A stretch of DNA of 9,227 nucleotides from Comamonadaceae bacterium (lineage in GTDB: Bacteria > Pseudomonadota > Gammaproteobacteria > Burkholderiales > Burkholderiaceae_C), in assembly GCA_947494405.1 (NCBI GenBank), contig CANLWQ010000061.1:1-9227 (forward strand), given 5' to 3'. Under the pieces are notes generated by a model. That model was not told the DNA's origin. It did not search any database and saw nothing but the letters and a program-made list of their open reading frames with translations. Below, one piece after another: positions 1 to 6,188 of this stretch. Within the stretch, counting starts at the first letter, position 1; each line of letters starts with the position of its first letter. A program made the position numbers and the translations under genes.

Positions 1-371
1 GCAATTTCATCAATGGCGAGCTGTGGGGGCGCGCAGCCGACCCCAGCTTGCCCTGGGCCATGGTGTTTCCGCAAAGTGGCAGTTTGCTGCCAAGGCATCC
101 CTCGCAGATCTACCAGTTTTTACTCGAGGGTTTGTTGTTGTTTGCGCTGCTGTGGTGGCAGGCGCGGCGTCCCCAGCCTACCGGCTGGATATCGGGCTTG
201 TTTTTAAGCGGCTATGGCCTCACGCGCTTTATTGCCGAGTATTTCCGCGAACCTGACGCGCATTTAGGCTTGCTGGCGCTGGGCTTGAGCATGGGCCAAT
301 GGCTGTGTGTGCCCATGCTGCTGGTGGGTGTGGCCATGATGGTGTGGGCCAGGCGGCGGGTTGTTAGCTAA
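1..371 (+). CDS. lgt: Prolipoprotein diacylglyceryl transferase, C-terminal part (5' end outside window)
   Basis: Lgt is an inner-membrane enzyme that moves diacylglycerol from phosphatidylglycerol onto the lipobox cysteine of prolipoproteins, the first step of lipoprotein maturation. The reading frame (codons from position 3) is open from the left edge and ends at TAA 369-371, giving 122 residues. It opens with [10 protein letters not shown], the second half of the Lgt signature, whose Asn and Glu are essential in the family. RHPSQIYQ follows near 93-116, then a hydrophobic segment, then [11 protein letters not shown] starting at 225; its Arg and Glu match the essential RFxxE pair of E. coli Lgt. 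The last part, about 258-350, is another membrane helix ending in a basic tail, as is usual. No truncation or frameshift is seen in the visible part. matB starts 11 bp downstream on the same strand, so the two may be co-transcribed. Confidence 0.96.
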   Translation, partial: NFINGELWGRAADPSLPWAMVFPQSGSLLPRHPSQIYQFLLEGLLLFALLWWQARRPQPTGWISGLFLSGYGLTRFIAEYFREPDAHLGLLALGLSMGQWLCVPMLLVGVAMMVWARRRVVS

Positions 372-382
372 ACATTGAAGCC

Positions 383-1939
383 GTGAACGCCAATCTTTAC
401 CTTGCCTTGCGACAAGGCTTTCCCGCCGACCTAGACCAGATCGCTATTCAAACCGATCAAGGCTTGCGCTACAGCTGGCGCGACTTGGAACGCGGCAGCG
501 CCATGCTGGCCAATTGGCTGGAAAGCTTGCATCTGCCCAAGGGCTCTCGGATTGCGGTGCAGGTAGACAAATCGGTAGAGGCCTTGATGCTGTTCTTGGC
601 CAGCTTGCGTGCCGGCCATGTGTTTTTGCCGCTCAACCCGGCCTACCAAAGCGCCGAGTTGGCTTATTTTGTGAAAGACGCTGAGCCGGCGGTGGTGGTG
701 TGCACGCCGGCCAACTTTGGATGGGTCAGCAAACTGGCCTTCCAAATGGGCACCCGCTATGTGCTGAGCTTGGATGACCAACGCGGAGGCAGCTTGCTGG
801 CGCGGGCCGCGCACCACAGCGACCAGCACACACCTGTTATGCGCGAGCCGCAAGATTTGGCGGCTATTTTGTACACCAGTGGCACCACGGGACGCAGCAA
901 GGGCGCCATGCTGAGTCACGCCAATTTGCACAGCAGCGCCGAGTGTTTGCACAACTACTGGGGCTTTGGTTCGCAAGATGTGCTGCTGCATGCTTTGCCC
1001 ATCTTCCATGTGCACGGTTTGTTTGTGGCCATCCATGCGGCATTGCGAAGTGGTGCCACTATGTTGTGGCACGCCAAGTTTGAGCCTTTACGCGTGTTGG
1101 CCGATTTGGCTGGCGCCACGGTGTTCATGGGCGTGCCCACTTTTTACACCCGCTTGCTGGCCTTGCCCGAGTTGAACCCACAGGCTTGCGCCAAGATGCG
1201 TTTGTTTATTTCGGGTTCTGCGCCCATGTTGATTGACACCTTCCAGCAATGGCAGCAACGCACCGGCCACACGGTGCTAGAGCGTTACGGCATGAGCGAA
1301 ACCTTGATGTTGACCTCTAACCCTTATGCGGCTGACCAGCGCTTCGCGGGGCAGACTGAACGGGTGGGCGGCAGTGTGGGTTTTCCCTTGCCAGGTGTGT
1401 CGTTGCGCATAGCCGATGCACAGCACCAAGAGGCGGCCTTGGGTGAGGTGGGCAGCATACAGGTGAAAGGTGCGAATGTGTTTGCCGGTTACTGGCGCAT
1501 GCCCGACAAAACCGCGCAAGAGTTCACGCCTGACGGTTTTTTCATCACTGGCGATATGGGCACCCGCGATGCACAAGGCTATGTGCGCATCGTGGGGCGC
1601 AGCAAAGACCTCATCATCAGTGGGGGGCTGAATGTGTATCCGGTGGAAATTGAAGAAGCTTTGAATCAGTTGCCGGGAGTGCTTGAAAGCGCTGTGGTGG
1701 GTGTGCCCCACCCCGACTTTGGCGAAGTGGGCTGCGCCTTTGTATTAGCCCAGTCTGGCGCTGTGTTGGATTCGTCAGCCTTGCTGCTTGCGTTGAAGGA
1801 TCAACTGGCCAACTTCAAAGTGCCCAAACAATGCTTTGTTCTGTCTGAGTTGCCCCGCAACGCCATGGGTAAGGTGCAAAAGAACCTGCTGCGCGAAATG
1901 GTCAAACAATTGGAACAATTGGGGTCAGATCCCAATTAA
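383..1939 (+). CDS. matB: Malonyl-CoA synthetase-type acyl-CoA ligase (MatB/ACSF3 family)
   Basis: This is a 518-residue member of the adenylate-forming (ANL) superfamily. MatB enzymes join malonate or methylmalonate to CoA with ATP in the cytoplasm. The P-loop YTSGTTGRSKG is at residues 164-174, LPIFHVHGLF at 205-214, YGMSET at 302-307, TGD at 389-391, the hinge region GRSKDLIISGG at 405-415, and the C-terminal catalytic lysine at Lys497 in GKVQKN. LPIFHVHGLF and MGVPTFYTRLL (with Arg257) resemble MatB more than fatty-acyl or acetyl-CoA ligases; I infer that Arg257 lies near the free carboxylate site. The GTG start at 383 is chosen because the N-terminus (MNANLY) fits the family; the next ATG, at codon 41, would remove conserved sequence. 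The ribosome binding site is poor (GAAG at 377-380). The last residues, about 512-518, are encoded by a palindromic repeat. No matA decarboxylase or malonate transporter is visible. Family assignment is firm; the preference for malonate is inferred. Confidence 0.88.
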   Translation: MNANLYLALRQGFPADLDQIAIQTDQGLRYSWRDLERGSAMLANWLESLHLPKGSRIAVQVDKSVEALMLFLASLRAGHVFLPLNPAYQSAELAYFVKDAEPAVVVCTPANFGWVSKLAFQMGTRYVLSLDDQRGGSLLARAAHHSDQHTPVMREPQDLAAILYTSGTTGRSKGAMLSHANLHSSAECLHNYWGFGSQDVLLHALPIFHVHGLFVAIHAALRSGATMLWHAKFEPLRVLADLAGATVFMGVPTFYTRLLALPELNPQACAKMRLFISGSAPMLIDTFQQWQQRTGHTVLERYGMSETLMLTSNPYAADQRFAGQTERVGGSVGFPLPGVSLRIADAQHQEAALGEVGSIQVKGANVFAGYWRMPDKTAQEFTPDGFFITGDMGTRDAQGYVRIVGRSKDLIISGGLNVYPVEIEEALNQLPGVLESAVVGVPHPDFGEVGCAFVLAQSGAVLDSSALLLALKDQLANFKVPKQCFVLSELPRNAMGKVQKNLLREMVKQLEQLGSDPN

Positions 1940-1962
1940 TTAATCGGGGTCTGACCCCAATT
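1917..1962. repeat. Pair of inverted GGGGTCAGACCCC-type palindromes between convergent genes
   Basis: Two copies of a short palindromic unit lie head to head. Bases 1917-1933 pair with 1946-1962 along 17 positions with a single mismatch (T1930 opposite G1949, a wobble pair in RNA). They enclose a 12-base A/T-rich loop at 1934-1945. Each half is itself palindromic: AATTGGG (1917-1923) with CCCAATT (1931-1937), and GGGGTC (1946-1951) with GACCCC (1953-1958). Units of this kind are familiar to me as dispersed intergenic repeats in Burkholderiales and other proteobacteria, sometimes linked to REP-associated transposases; that link is from memory and none is encoded here. The element overlaps the last codons and stop of matB and ends 10 bp before the stop of mltB. 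Placed between convergent 3' ends it could stop or stabilise transcripts from both sides, but no T-run follows on either strand, so it is not a classical terminator. Confidence 0.78.
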
Positions 1963-1971
1963 AAATACGGC

Positions 1972-3123
1972 TCAGCGAGACCTCTGTATGGCCTCACCCA
2001 ACTCAATCACCGCCAAGGCGTAATAGCTGCTGCGGTTGTAGCGGGTGATAACAAAGAAGTTATCGGTGCCAGCAATGTAAGAGGGTGGGTTGTCGGCATT
2101 GAACAATTGCACCAAAGCCAGGGGCTGGGCGTAGCCATCCGCTGCCAACACCTCGACTTGCTTGTCTTGCAAATGCGTAAGCGACCAAGTGGGAATGATG
2201 TCGGGGGCCAAGAGCGCGGCCAAATCGGCTTCGTTGGCGTTGACCTTCACTTCGAAATGGCTGGGCATGCCGGTTTGCCAACCGTAAGCCTGAAAGTAAT
2301 GCGCCACCGAGCCAATCGCGTCGACTGGGCTGCCCGATAAATCGATGCGCCCGTCGCCATCAAAATCCACTGCAAATTTCGCAATGCTGGATGGCATGAA
2401 CTGGGGCAAACCACTGGCGCCCGCATAGCTGCCCAATTGCTTTTTCAAGCGGGCTTGCTTGCGCAGTTGTTGCAAGTGGTGGCCCAACTCGTCCTCGAAA
2501 AAAGCCTGACGCTCGGCGGCGTAAGGATGTTCCTTGGGAAAGGCCAAGCTCAAGGTGGTCAAAGTGTCCAGTACTCTGAACTGCCCAAGGTGTTGGCCGA
2601 AATAGGTTTCTACGCCCAGCACACCCAGCACGAAGCTGGCGGGCACGCCGTAGCTTGTTTCTGCGCGTTGCAATGTGTCTGCGTATTGCTGTGCAAACGC
2701 CACGCCCGCTTGAATACGCTGGGTTTGCAAAAACCGCGCGCGGTAAGCCTGCCAATTTTTGCTGCTGGGCACGCTTGGCGGCAAAACCATTTGCGGGACT
2801 TGCGGCAAGAAACGCGCAGCAGCAATTTGTTGCTGCACCCAAGCTTTGGGCAACTGCCTGTCTGCACTCAGGCGTGTGGCCAAGTCTTTCACTGCAGCGG
2901 TATTGCCCCAAGCTTTGCCCATCTTTACTTTGGCTTTAGCTGACTTAGCTGCTTTGGCTGATTTAGCCGCCTTGGCCTTTGCGGTGGGTTTATCGCGGGC
3001 TGTTGCCGTGCTTGGTGCGAGGCTGAAAACCAAGAAAAACAAGCCTATCAAGCAGGCTGTGGTGCGCGAAAGCAGAGGTCTGAAAACTGTCATGTGGACG
3101 AGTGTAGCCAAGCCTTGCTTCAT
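1972..3123 (-). CDS. mltB: Lytic murein transglycosylase B (MltB/Slt35 family)
   Basis: This periplasmic enzyme would cleave the MurNAc-GlcNAc bond of peptidoglycan to leave a 1,6-anhydro end. The product is 383 residues. A hydrophobic signal segment (about residues 23-36) ends near the Sec-type site TATA-R at 39-43. An Ala/Lys-rich linker follows at 48-67, then the SLT_2 catalytic domain from about 74 to the end. Glu172 in GVETYFG is the expected catalytic acid (Glu162 in E. coli Slt35). YAGASGLPQFMPSS is at 233-246, and DFDGDGRIDL at 253-262 matches the EF-hand-like calcium site of Slt35. No lipobox surrounds Cys24, so unlike E. coli MltB it is probably soluble rather than lipid-anchored. 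The start is uncertain: Met11 at 3093 would give a neater signal peptide, and neither site has a good ribosome binding site. It converges on matB and diverges from the channel gene, so it is probably transcribed alone. Confidence 0.93.
   Translation of the reverse strand: MKQGLATLVHMTVFRPLLSRTTACLIGLFFLVFSLAPSTATARDKPTAKAKAAKSAKAAKSAKAKVKMGKAWGNTAAVKDLATRLSADRQLPKAWVQQQIAAARFLPQVPQMVLPPSVPSSKNWQAYRARFLQTQRIQAGVAFAQQYADTLQRAETSYGVPASFVLGVLGVETYFGQHLGQFRVLDTLTTLSLAFPKEHPYAAERQAFFEDELGHHLQQLRKQARLKKQLGSYAGASGLPQFMPSSIAKFAVDFDGDGRIDLSGSPVDAIGSVAHYFQAYGWQTGMPSHFEVKVNANEADLAALLAPDIIPTWSLTHLQDKQVEVLAADGYAQPLALVQLFNADNPPSYIAGTDNFFVITRYNRSSYYALAVIELGEAIQRSR
2923..2982 (-). repeat. Low-complexity Ala/Lys linker repeats inside mltB
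   Basis: Codons 48-67 of mltB encode alternating Ala and Lys with occasional Ser. AAKSAK occurs twice in a row at residues 52-63 (about 2935-2970), and related shorter units flank it. The DNA repeats are imperfect, varying mainly at third codon positions, so this is not a very recent slip. The segment sits between signal peptide and catalytic domain, where a flexible basic tether would lie. Confidence 0.7.
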
Positions 3124-3147
3124 GCTCGCGTGTTAAGCTGATTTCAC

Positions 3148-4404
3148 ATGGATACATTGATCTTATTTGTCTCGCCTTGGTTGCAAACCGATGTGCAACC
3201 CCTGCTACTTAAAGAGCTTGCATTGCTGGCATTGGTGTTGGTGCTGGCTTGGTTTATTACTCACCAACTCAGTCGCTTTGCCAGCATGGGCTCAGTGTTG
3301 TTTGGGCGCAGTGTGGTCGATGGCGTGTTGTTTCCAGTGTGTGCGCTGGCCTTGGCTTATGTGGTGCAAGTGGTGTTTCTCAAGCAGCAAGCACCTATGT
3401 TGTTCAAGCTCGCCATTCCTGTGCTGTGGTCGCTTGCCCTGATTCGCTTGTGCGCACGGGTATTGATGGCGGTGTTTCCTGTGTCACCCATGGCGCAACT
3501 TACCGAGCGGCTGATTTCTTGGCTGGCTTGGGGCGTGGCGGTGTTGTGGATCACCGATTTTCTGCCGCTGGTGGCTCACGAGATGGAGCAGGTGAAACTG
3601 AGTTTTGGCAAAACCCGTTTGGATGTGCGCACTTTGCTCGAAGGCGTGTTGTCTTGCGGTTTGGTGTTGGTTCTCAGCCTGTGGCTGTCGGCCACCATAG
3701 AGCAGCGGGTGTTGGCGCACACGGTGAGTGATTTATCCATGCGCAAAGTCGCCGCCAATTTGCTGCGGGCTTGTTTGTTGTTGTTGGGTTTATTCATTGC
3801 TTTGTCTGCCGTGGGGGTAGACCTCACCGCTTTATCGGTGCTGGGCGGCGCTTTCGGTGTGGGTCTGGGTTTGGGCCTGCAAAAATTGGCCGCCAATTAC
3901 GTCAGCGGTTTTGTAGTGCTGGTCGAGCGCTCGGTGCGTATTGGCGACTACATCAAAGTAGACGGCCTAGAGGGCAAAGTCACCGACATCAAAACCCGTT
4001 ACACCTTGCTGCGCGACCCCAATGGCCGCGAGTCCATCATTCCCAACGAAATGCTGCTGACCCAGCGTGTGGACAACCTGTCCCTGAGTGACCCGCAAAT
4101 TGCGGTTCAATGCACTTACATCATGAGTTTGGACGCAGATATCCAACAGGTGCAAGCCTTGTTGTGCCAAGCCGCTTTGCAAAGCGAAGCGGTCTTGCGG
4201 GATCCGCCTCCCCAAGCCTTGCTGAACCGGGTCGATGCCGCTGGTTTGGAGTTCAGCTTGGTGTGTTGGGTGGGCGATCCTGAGGTGGGACTTTTAGAGA
4301 CCCGCTCGCAAATCAACATAGCTGTGTTGCAAGCTTTGCGGGCGGCGGGAATAGAACTTCCCCGAACCCAGCAAGAGGTCTTTAAGCAGGCCAAACCGCA
4401 TTGA
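3148..4404 (+). CDS. MscS-family mechanosensitive ion channel
   Basis: This 418-residue inner-membrane protein belongs to the small-conductance mechanosensitive channel family, which opens under membrane tension to release solutes during hypo-osmotic shock. Hydrophobic segments lie at about residues 24-41, 58-78, 85-109, 122-142, 163-184 and 201-223. They are followed by the glycine/alanine-rich pore helix at about 226-255, with GGAFGVGLGLGLQ at 233-245 and NYVSGF at 250-255. The MscS beta domain starts at RIGDYIKVDGLEGKVTDI (264-281) and continues through RDPNGRESIIPN (289-300). A C-terminal alpha/beta domain of about 100 residues follows. With more transmembrane segments than E. coli MscS (three, 286 residues), it falls among the medium-sized paralogues, and I give no symbol. 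The ATG at 3148 lacks a clear Shine-Dalgarno sequence and lies 24 bp from the divergent mltB start. The gating stimulus cannot be read from sequence. Confidence 0.92.
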   Translation: MDTLILFVSPWLQTDVQPLLLKELALLALVLVLAWFITHQLSRFASMGSVLFGRSVVDGVLFPVCALALAYVVQVVFLKQQAPMLFKLAIPVLWSLALIRLCARVLMAVFPVSPMAQLTERLISWLAWGVAVLWITDFLPLVAHEMEQVKLSFGKTRLDVRTLLEGVLSCGLVLVLSLWLSATIEQRVLAHTVSDLSMRKVAANLLRACLLLLGLFIALSAVGVDLTALSVLGGAFGVGLGLGLQKLAANYVSGFVVLVERSVRIGDYIKVDGLEGKVTDIKTRYTLLRDPNGRESIIPNEMLLTQRVDNLSLSDPQIAVQCTYIMSLDADIQQVQALLCQAALQSEAVLRDPPPQALLNRVDAAGLEFSLVCWVGDPEVGLLETRSQINIAVLQALRAAGIELPRTQQEVFKQAKPH

Positions 4405-4447
4405 ATTTAAAAGGCTTTTTTCACTTCATAGAAAAAAAGCACGGTCG

Positions 4448-4477
4448 TTCACAAATGCACCTGCCTTGACCTAGAAT
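4448..4477 (+). promoter_or_regulatory. Predicted sigma70-type promoter for etfB operon
   Basis: A -35-like TTCACA at 4448-4453 (one mismatch to TTGACA) and a -10-like TAGAAT at 4472-4477 (one mismatch to TATAAT) are separated by 18 bp. They stand 27 bp before the etfB start codon, in the only sizeable gap of the window (4405-4504). An A/T-only inverted repeat at 4414-4421/4433-4440 lies upstream and has no clear role. No operator palindrome is evident. The call rests on sequence match and position only. Confidence 0.55.
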
Positions 4478-4493
4478 GACGGCTCCCTTACTT

Positions 4494-4497
4494 GGAG
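4494..4497 (+). promoter_or_regulatory. Ribosome binding site of etfB
   Basis: GGAG lies 7 bases before the ATG at 4505. It is the clearest Shine-Dalgarno sequence in the window and fixes the etfB start. The other first genes (matB, mltB, channel) lack a comparable site. Confidence 0.75.
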
Positions 4498-4504
4498 CAC
4501 TGGC

Positions 4505-5254
4505 ATGAAGGCATTGGTCGCGGTCAAACGCGTGGTGGACTACAACGTCAAAGTCCGCGTCAAATCTGATCAAACAGGCGTGGATATCGCCAACGTCAAA
4601 ATGAGCATGAACCCTTTTGATGAAATCGCTGTGGAAGAAGCGGTTCGCCTAAAGGAAAAAGGCGTGATCACCGAGGTGATTGTGGTCTCGTGTGGCGTTA
4701 CCCAGTGCCAAGAAACCTTGCGCACCGCCATGGCCATTGGCGCAGACCGTGGCATTTTGGTGGAAACCACCGAAGAGTTGCAGCCCTTGGCGGTCGCCAA
4801 ACTGCTTAAAGCTTTGGCCGACAAAGAGCAGCCCAGTTTGGTGATTTTGGGCAAGCAAGCCATTGACGACGACTGCAACCAAACCGGCCAAATGTTGGCC
4901 GCGCTGGCCGACTGGCCCCAAGCCACTTTCGCGTCCAAAGTGGAAATGCTCGATGCGCACGCCTTGATCACCCGCGAAGTCGACGGCGGTCTGGAAACTT
5001 TGAAACTCACGCTGCCTGCAGTCATCACCACTGACTTGCGCCTGAACGAGCCGCGCTATGTGACGCTGCCCAACATCATGAAGGCCAAGAAAAAACAACT
5101 CGACATCTTCAAACCTGAAGACCTCGGTGTGGACGTCAAGCCGCGCATCAAAACTTTAAAGGTATCTGAGCCGCCCAAGCGCAGCGCGGGCATCAAAGTG
5201 GCCGATGTCGCCGCTTTGGTCGATAAATTGAAAAACGAAGCGAAGGTGATTTGA
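4505..5254 (+). CDS. etfB: Electron transfer flavoprotein, beta subunit
   Basis: This is the 249-residue small subunit of the EtfAB heterodimer, which accepts electrons from acyl-CoA and related dehydrogenases and hands them to ETF-ubiquinone oxidoreductase. EtfB binds a structural AMP. It shows AVKRVVDYN at 6-14, [12 protein letters not shown] at 35-46, [20 protein letters not shown] at 62-81, [13 protein letters not shown] at 116-128 and the ETF-beta signature [18 protein letters not shown] at 180-197. Leu188 in TLPNIM corresponds to the recognition-loop leucine (Leu195) with which human ETFB docks to its dehydrogenases. The length and the PNIMKAKKK loop are those of the catabolic group-I ETFs of mitochondria and aerobic proteobacteria, not bifurcating ones. 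It begins an operon: TGA at 5252-5254 is one base from the etfA start, and it has its own promoter and GGAG ribosome binding site. Confidence 0.97.
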   Translation: MKALVAVKRVVDYNVKVRVKSDQTGVDIANVKMSMNPFDEIAVEEAVRLKEKGVITEVIVVSCGVTQCQETLRTAMAIGADRGILVETTEELQPLAVAKLLKALADKEQPSLVILGKQAIDDDCNQTGQMLAALADWPQATFASKVEMLDAHALITREVDGGLETLKLTLPAVITTDLRLNEPRYVTLPNIMKAKKKQLDIFKPEDLGVDVKPRIKTLKVSEPPKRSAGIKVADVAALVDKLKNEAKVI

Positions 5255-5255
5255 C

Positions 5256-6188
5256 ATGGCCGCATTAGTGATTGCAGAACACAACAACCACGCACTCAAA
5301 CCCGCCACTTTGAATACGGTTACCGCGGCGTTGGCTTGTGGTGGCGAGGTTCATGTGTTGGTGGCCGGCATAGACGCACATGAAGCTGCCAAAGCCTCTT
5401 CGCAGATTGCAGGTGTAGCCAAGGTGCTGCACGCCGAAGCTGAGGGCTTTGCTCATGGTTTGGCCGAACACATGGCTGCGCAAGTGCTGGCCTTGGCCTC
5501 GGGCTATTCGCATATTTTGTTTGCGGCCACCGCCAGCGGTAAAAACATCGCGCCACGCGTGGCCGCCAGGCTCGATGTGGGCCAAATCAGCGACATCACC
5601 AAGGTGGAGTCGCCTGACACCTTCGAGCGCCCGATTTACGCTGGCAACGCCATCGCCACCGTGCAAGCCACTGACGCAACCTTGGTCATCACCGTGCGCA
5701 CCACGGGTTTTGATCCAGCCGCTTCAAGCGGGGGCAGCGCTGCTGTTGAAAGTATCAGCGCGGCTATCGCCAACGCCAACAGCCAATTCATGGGCAGCGA
5801 AATCGCCAAGAACGACCGCCCCGAACTCACCGCCGCCAAGATCATCGTCTCGGGTGGTCGCGCCTTGGGCAGTTCTGAAAAATTCGCCGAAGTCATCACC
5901 CCCTTGGCCGATAAATTGGGTGCCGCCATGGGCGCGAGCCGCGCGGCGGTAGACGCGGGCTATGCGCCCAACGACTGGCAGGTAGGCCAAACCGGCAAGA
6001 TTGTGGCTCCTCAGCTCTACATCGCTTGCGGTATCAGCGGCGCCATCCAACATTTGGCCGGCATGAAAGACAGCAAGGTCATTGTGGCCATCAACAAAGA
6101 CCCCGAAGCGCCCATCTTCAGCGTGGCCGACTATGGTTTGGAAGCCGATTTGTTTGCCGCTGTTCCCGAATTGGTGGCTGCACTATGA
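5256..6188 (+). CDS. etfA: Electron transfer flavoprotein, alpha subunit
   Basis: This 310-residue large subunit of EtfAB carries the redox-active FAD. The variable N-terminal domain (about 1-185) packs on EtfB. The C-terminal FAD domain shows [12 protein letters not shown] at 199-210, SRAAVDAG at 228-235, [19 protein letters not shown] at 244-262, and [18 protein letters not shown] at 263-280 followed by [13 protein letters not shown] to 294. These are the usual FAD-contacting stretches, with Arg229 and His266 in expected places. The C-terminus is full length. The ATG at 5256 follows the etfB stop by one base and has an AAGG-like site inside etfB (near 5242-5247). Its TGA at 6186-6188 overlaps the ATG of the following dehydrogenase, so all three are probably translationally coupled and made in linked amounts. 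Confidence 0.97.
   Translation: MAALVIAEHNNHALKPATLNTVTAALACGGEVHVLVAGIDAHEAAKASSQIAGVAKVLHAEAEGFAHGLAEHMAAQVLALASGYSHILFAATASGKNIAPRVAARLDVGQISDITKVESPDTFERPIYAGNAIATVQATDATLVITVRTTGFDPAASSGGSAAVESISAAIANANSQFMGSEIAKNDRPELTAAKIIVSGGRALGSSEKFAEVITPLADKLGAAMGASRAAVDAGYAPNDWQVGQTGKIVAPQLYIACGISGAIQHLAGMKDSKVIVAINKDPEAPIFSVADYGLEADLFAAVPELVAAL

Noticed and set aside
431..1072. 213-codon open frame on the minus strand inside matB
   Set aside because: It overlaps the conserved ligase core, has no recognisable domain, and fits the usual open antisense frame of a GC-rich coding region.
1277..1711. 144-codon open frame on the minus strand inside matB
   Set aside because: Shadow of the matB core motifs; no domain or ribosome binding site.
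1917..1962. CRISPR repeat or IS terminal inverted repeat
   Set aside because: There are only two units, inverted rather than direct, with no spacer array and no transposase frame beside them; a dispersed palindromic repeat fits better.
2360..2911. 183-codon minus-strand frame overlapping mltB in another phase
   Set aside because: mltB in its own phase carries all catalytic motifs; this product has no recognisable family.
2437..2943. 168-codon plus-strand frame antisense to mltB
   Set aside because: Cysteine- and leucine-rich translation typical of a shadow frame; no support from context.
4414..4440. Inverted repeat GCTTTTTT / AAAAAAGC after the channel gene as a terminator
   Set aside because: The stem is almost only A/T with an 11-base loop and no T-run follows on the plus strand, so it would be a poor terminator. 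It is probably chance in an A/T-rich gap.
4570..5098. Two long minus-strand open frames antisense to etfB
   Set aside because: etfB is complete and strongly conserved; the antisense products resemble nothing.
6026..6184. Upstream in-frame extension of the acyl-CoA dehydrogenase by 53 residues
   Set aside because: It lies wholly inside etfA, its translation has no acyl-CoA dehydrogenase character, and the family N-terminus starts at the ATG at 6185.
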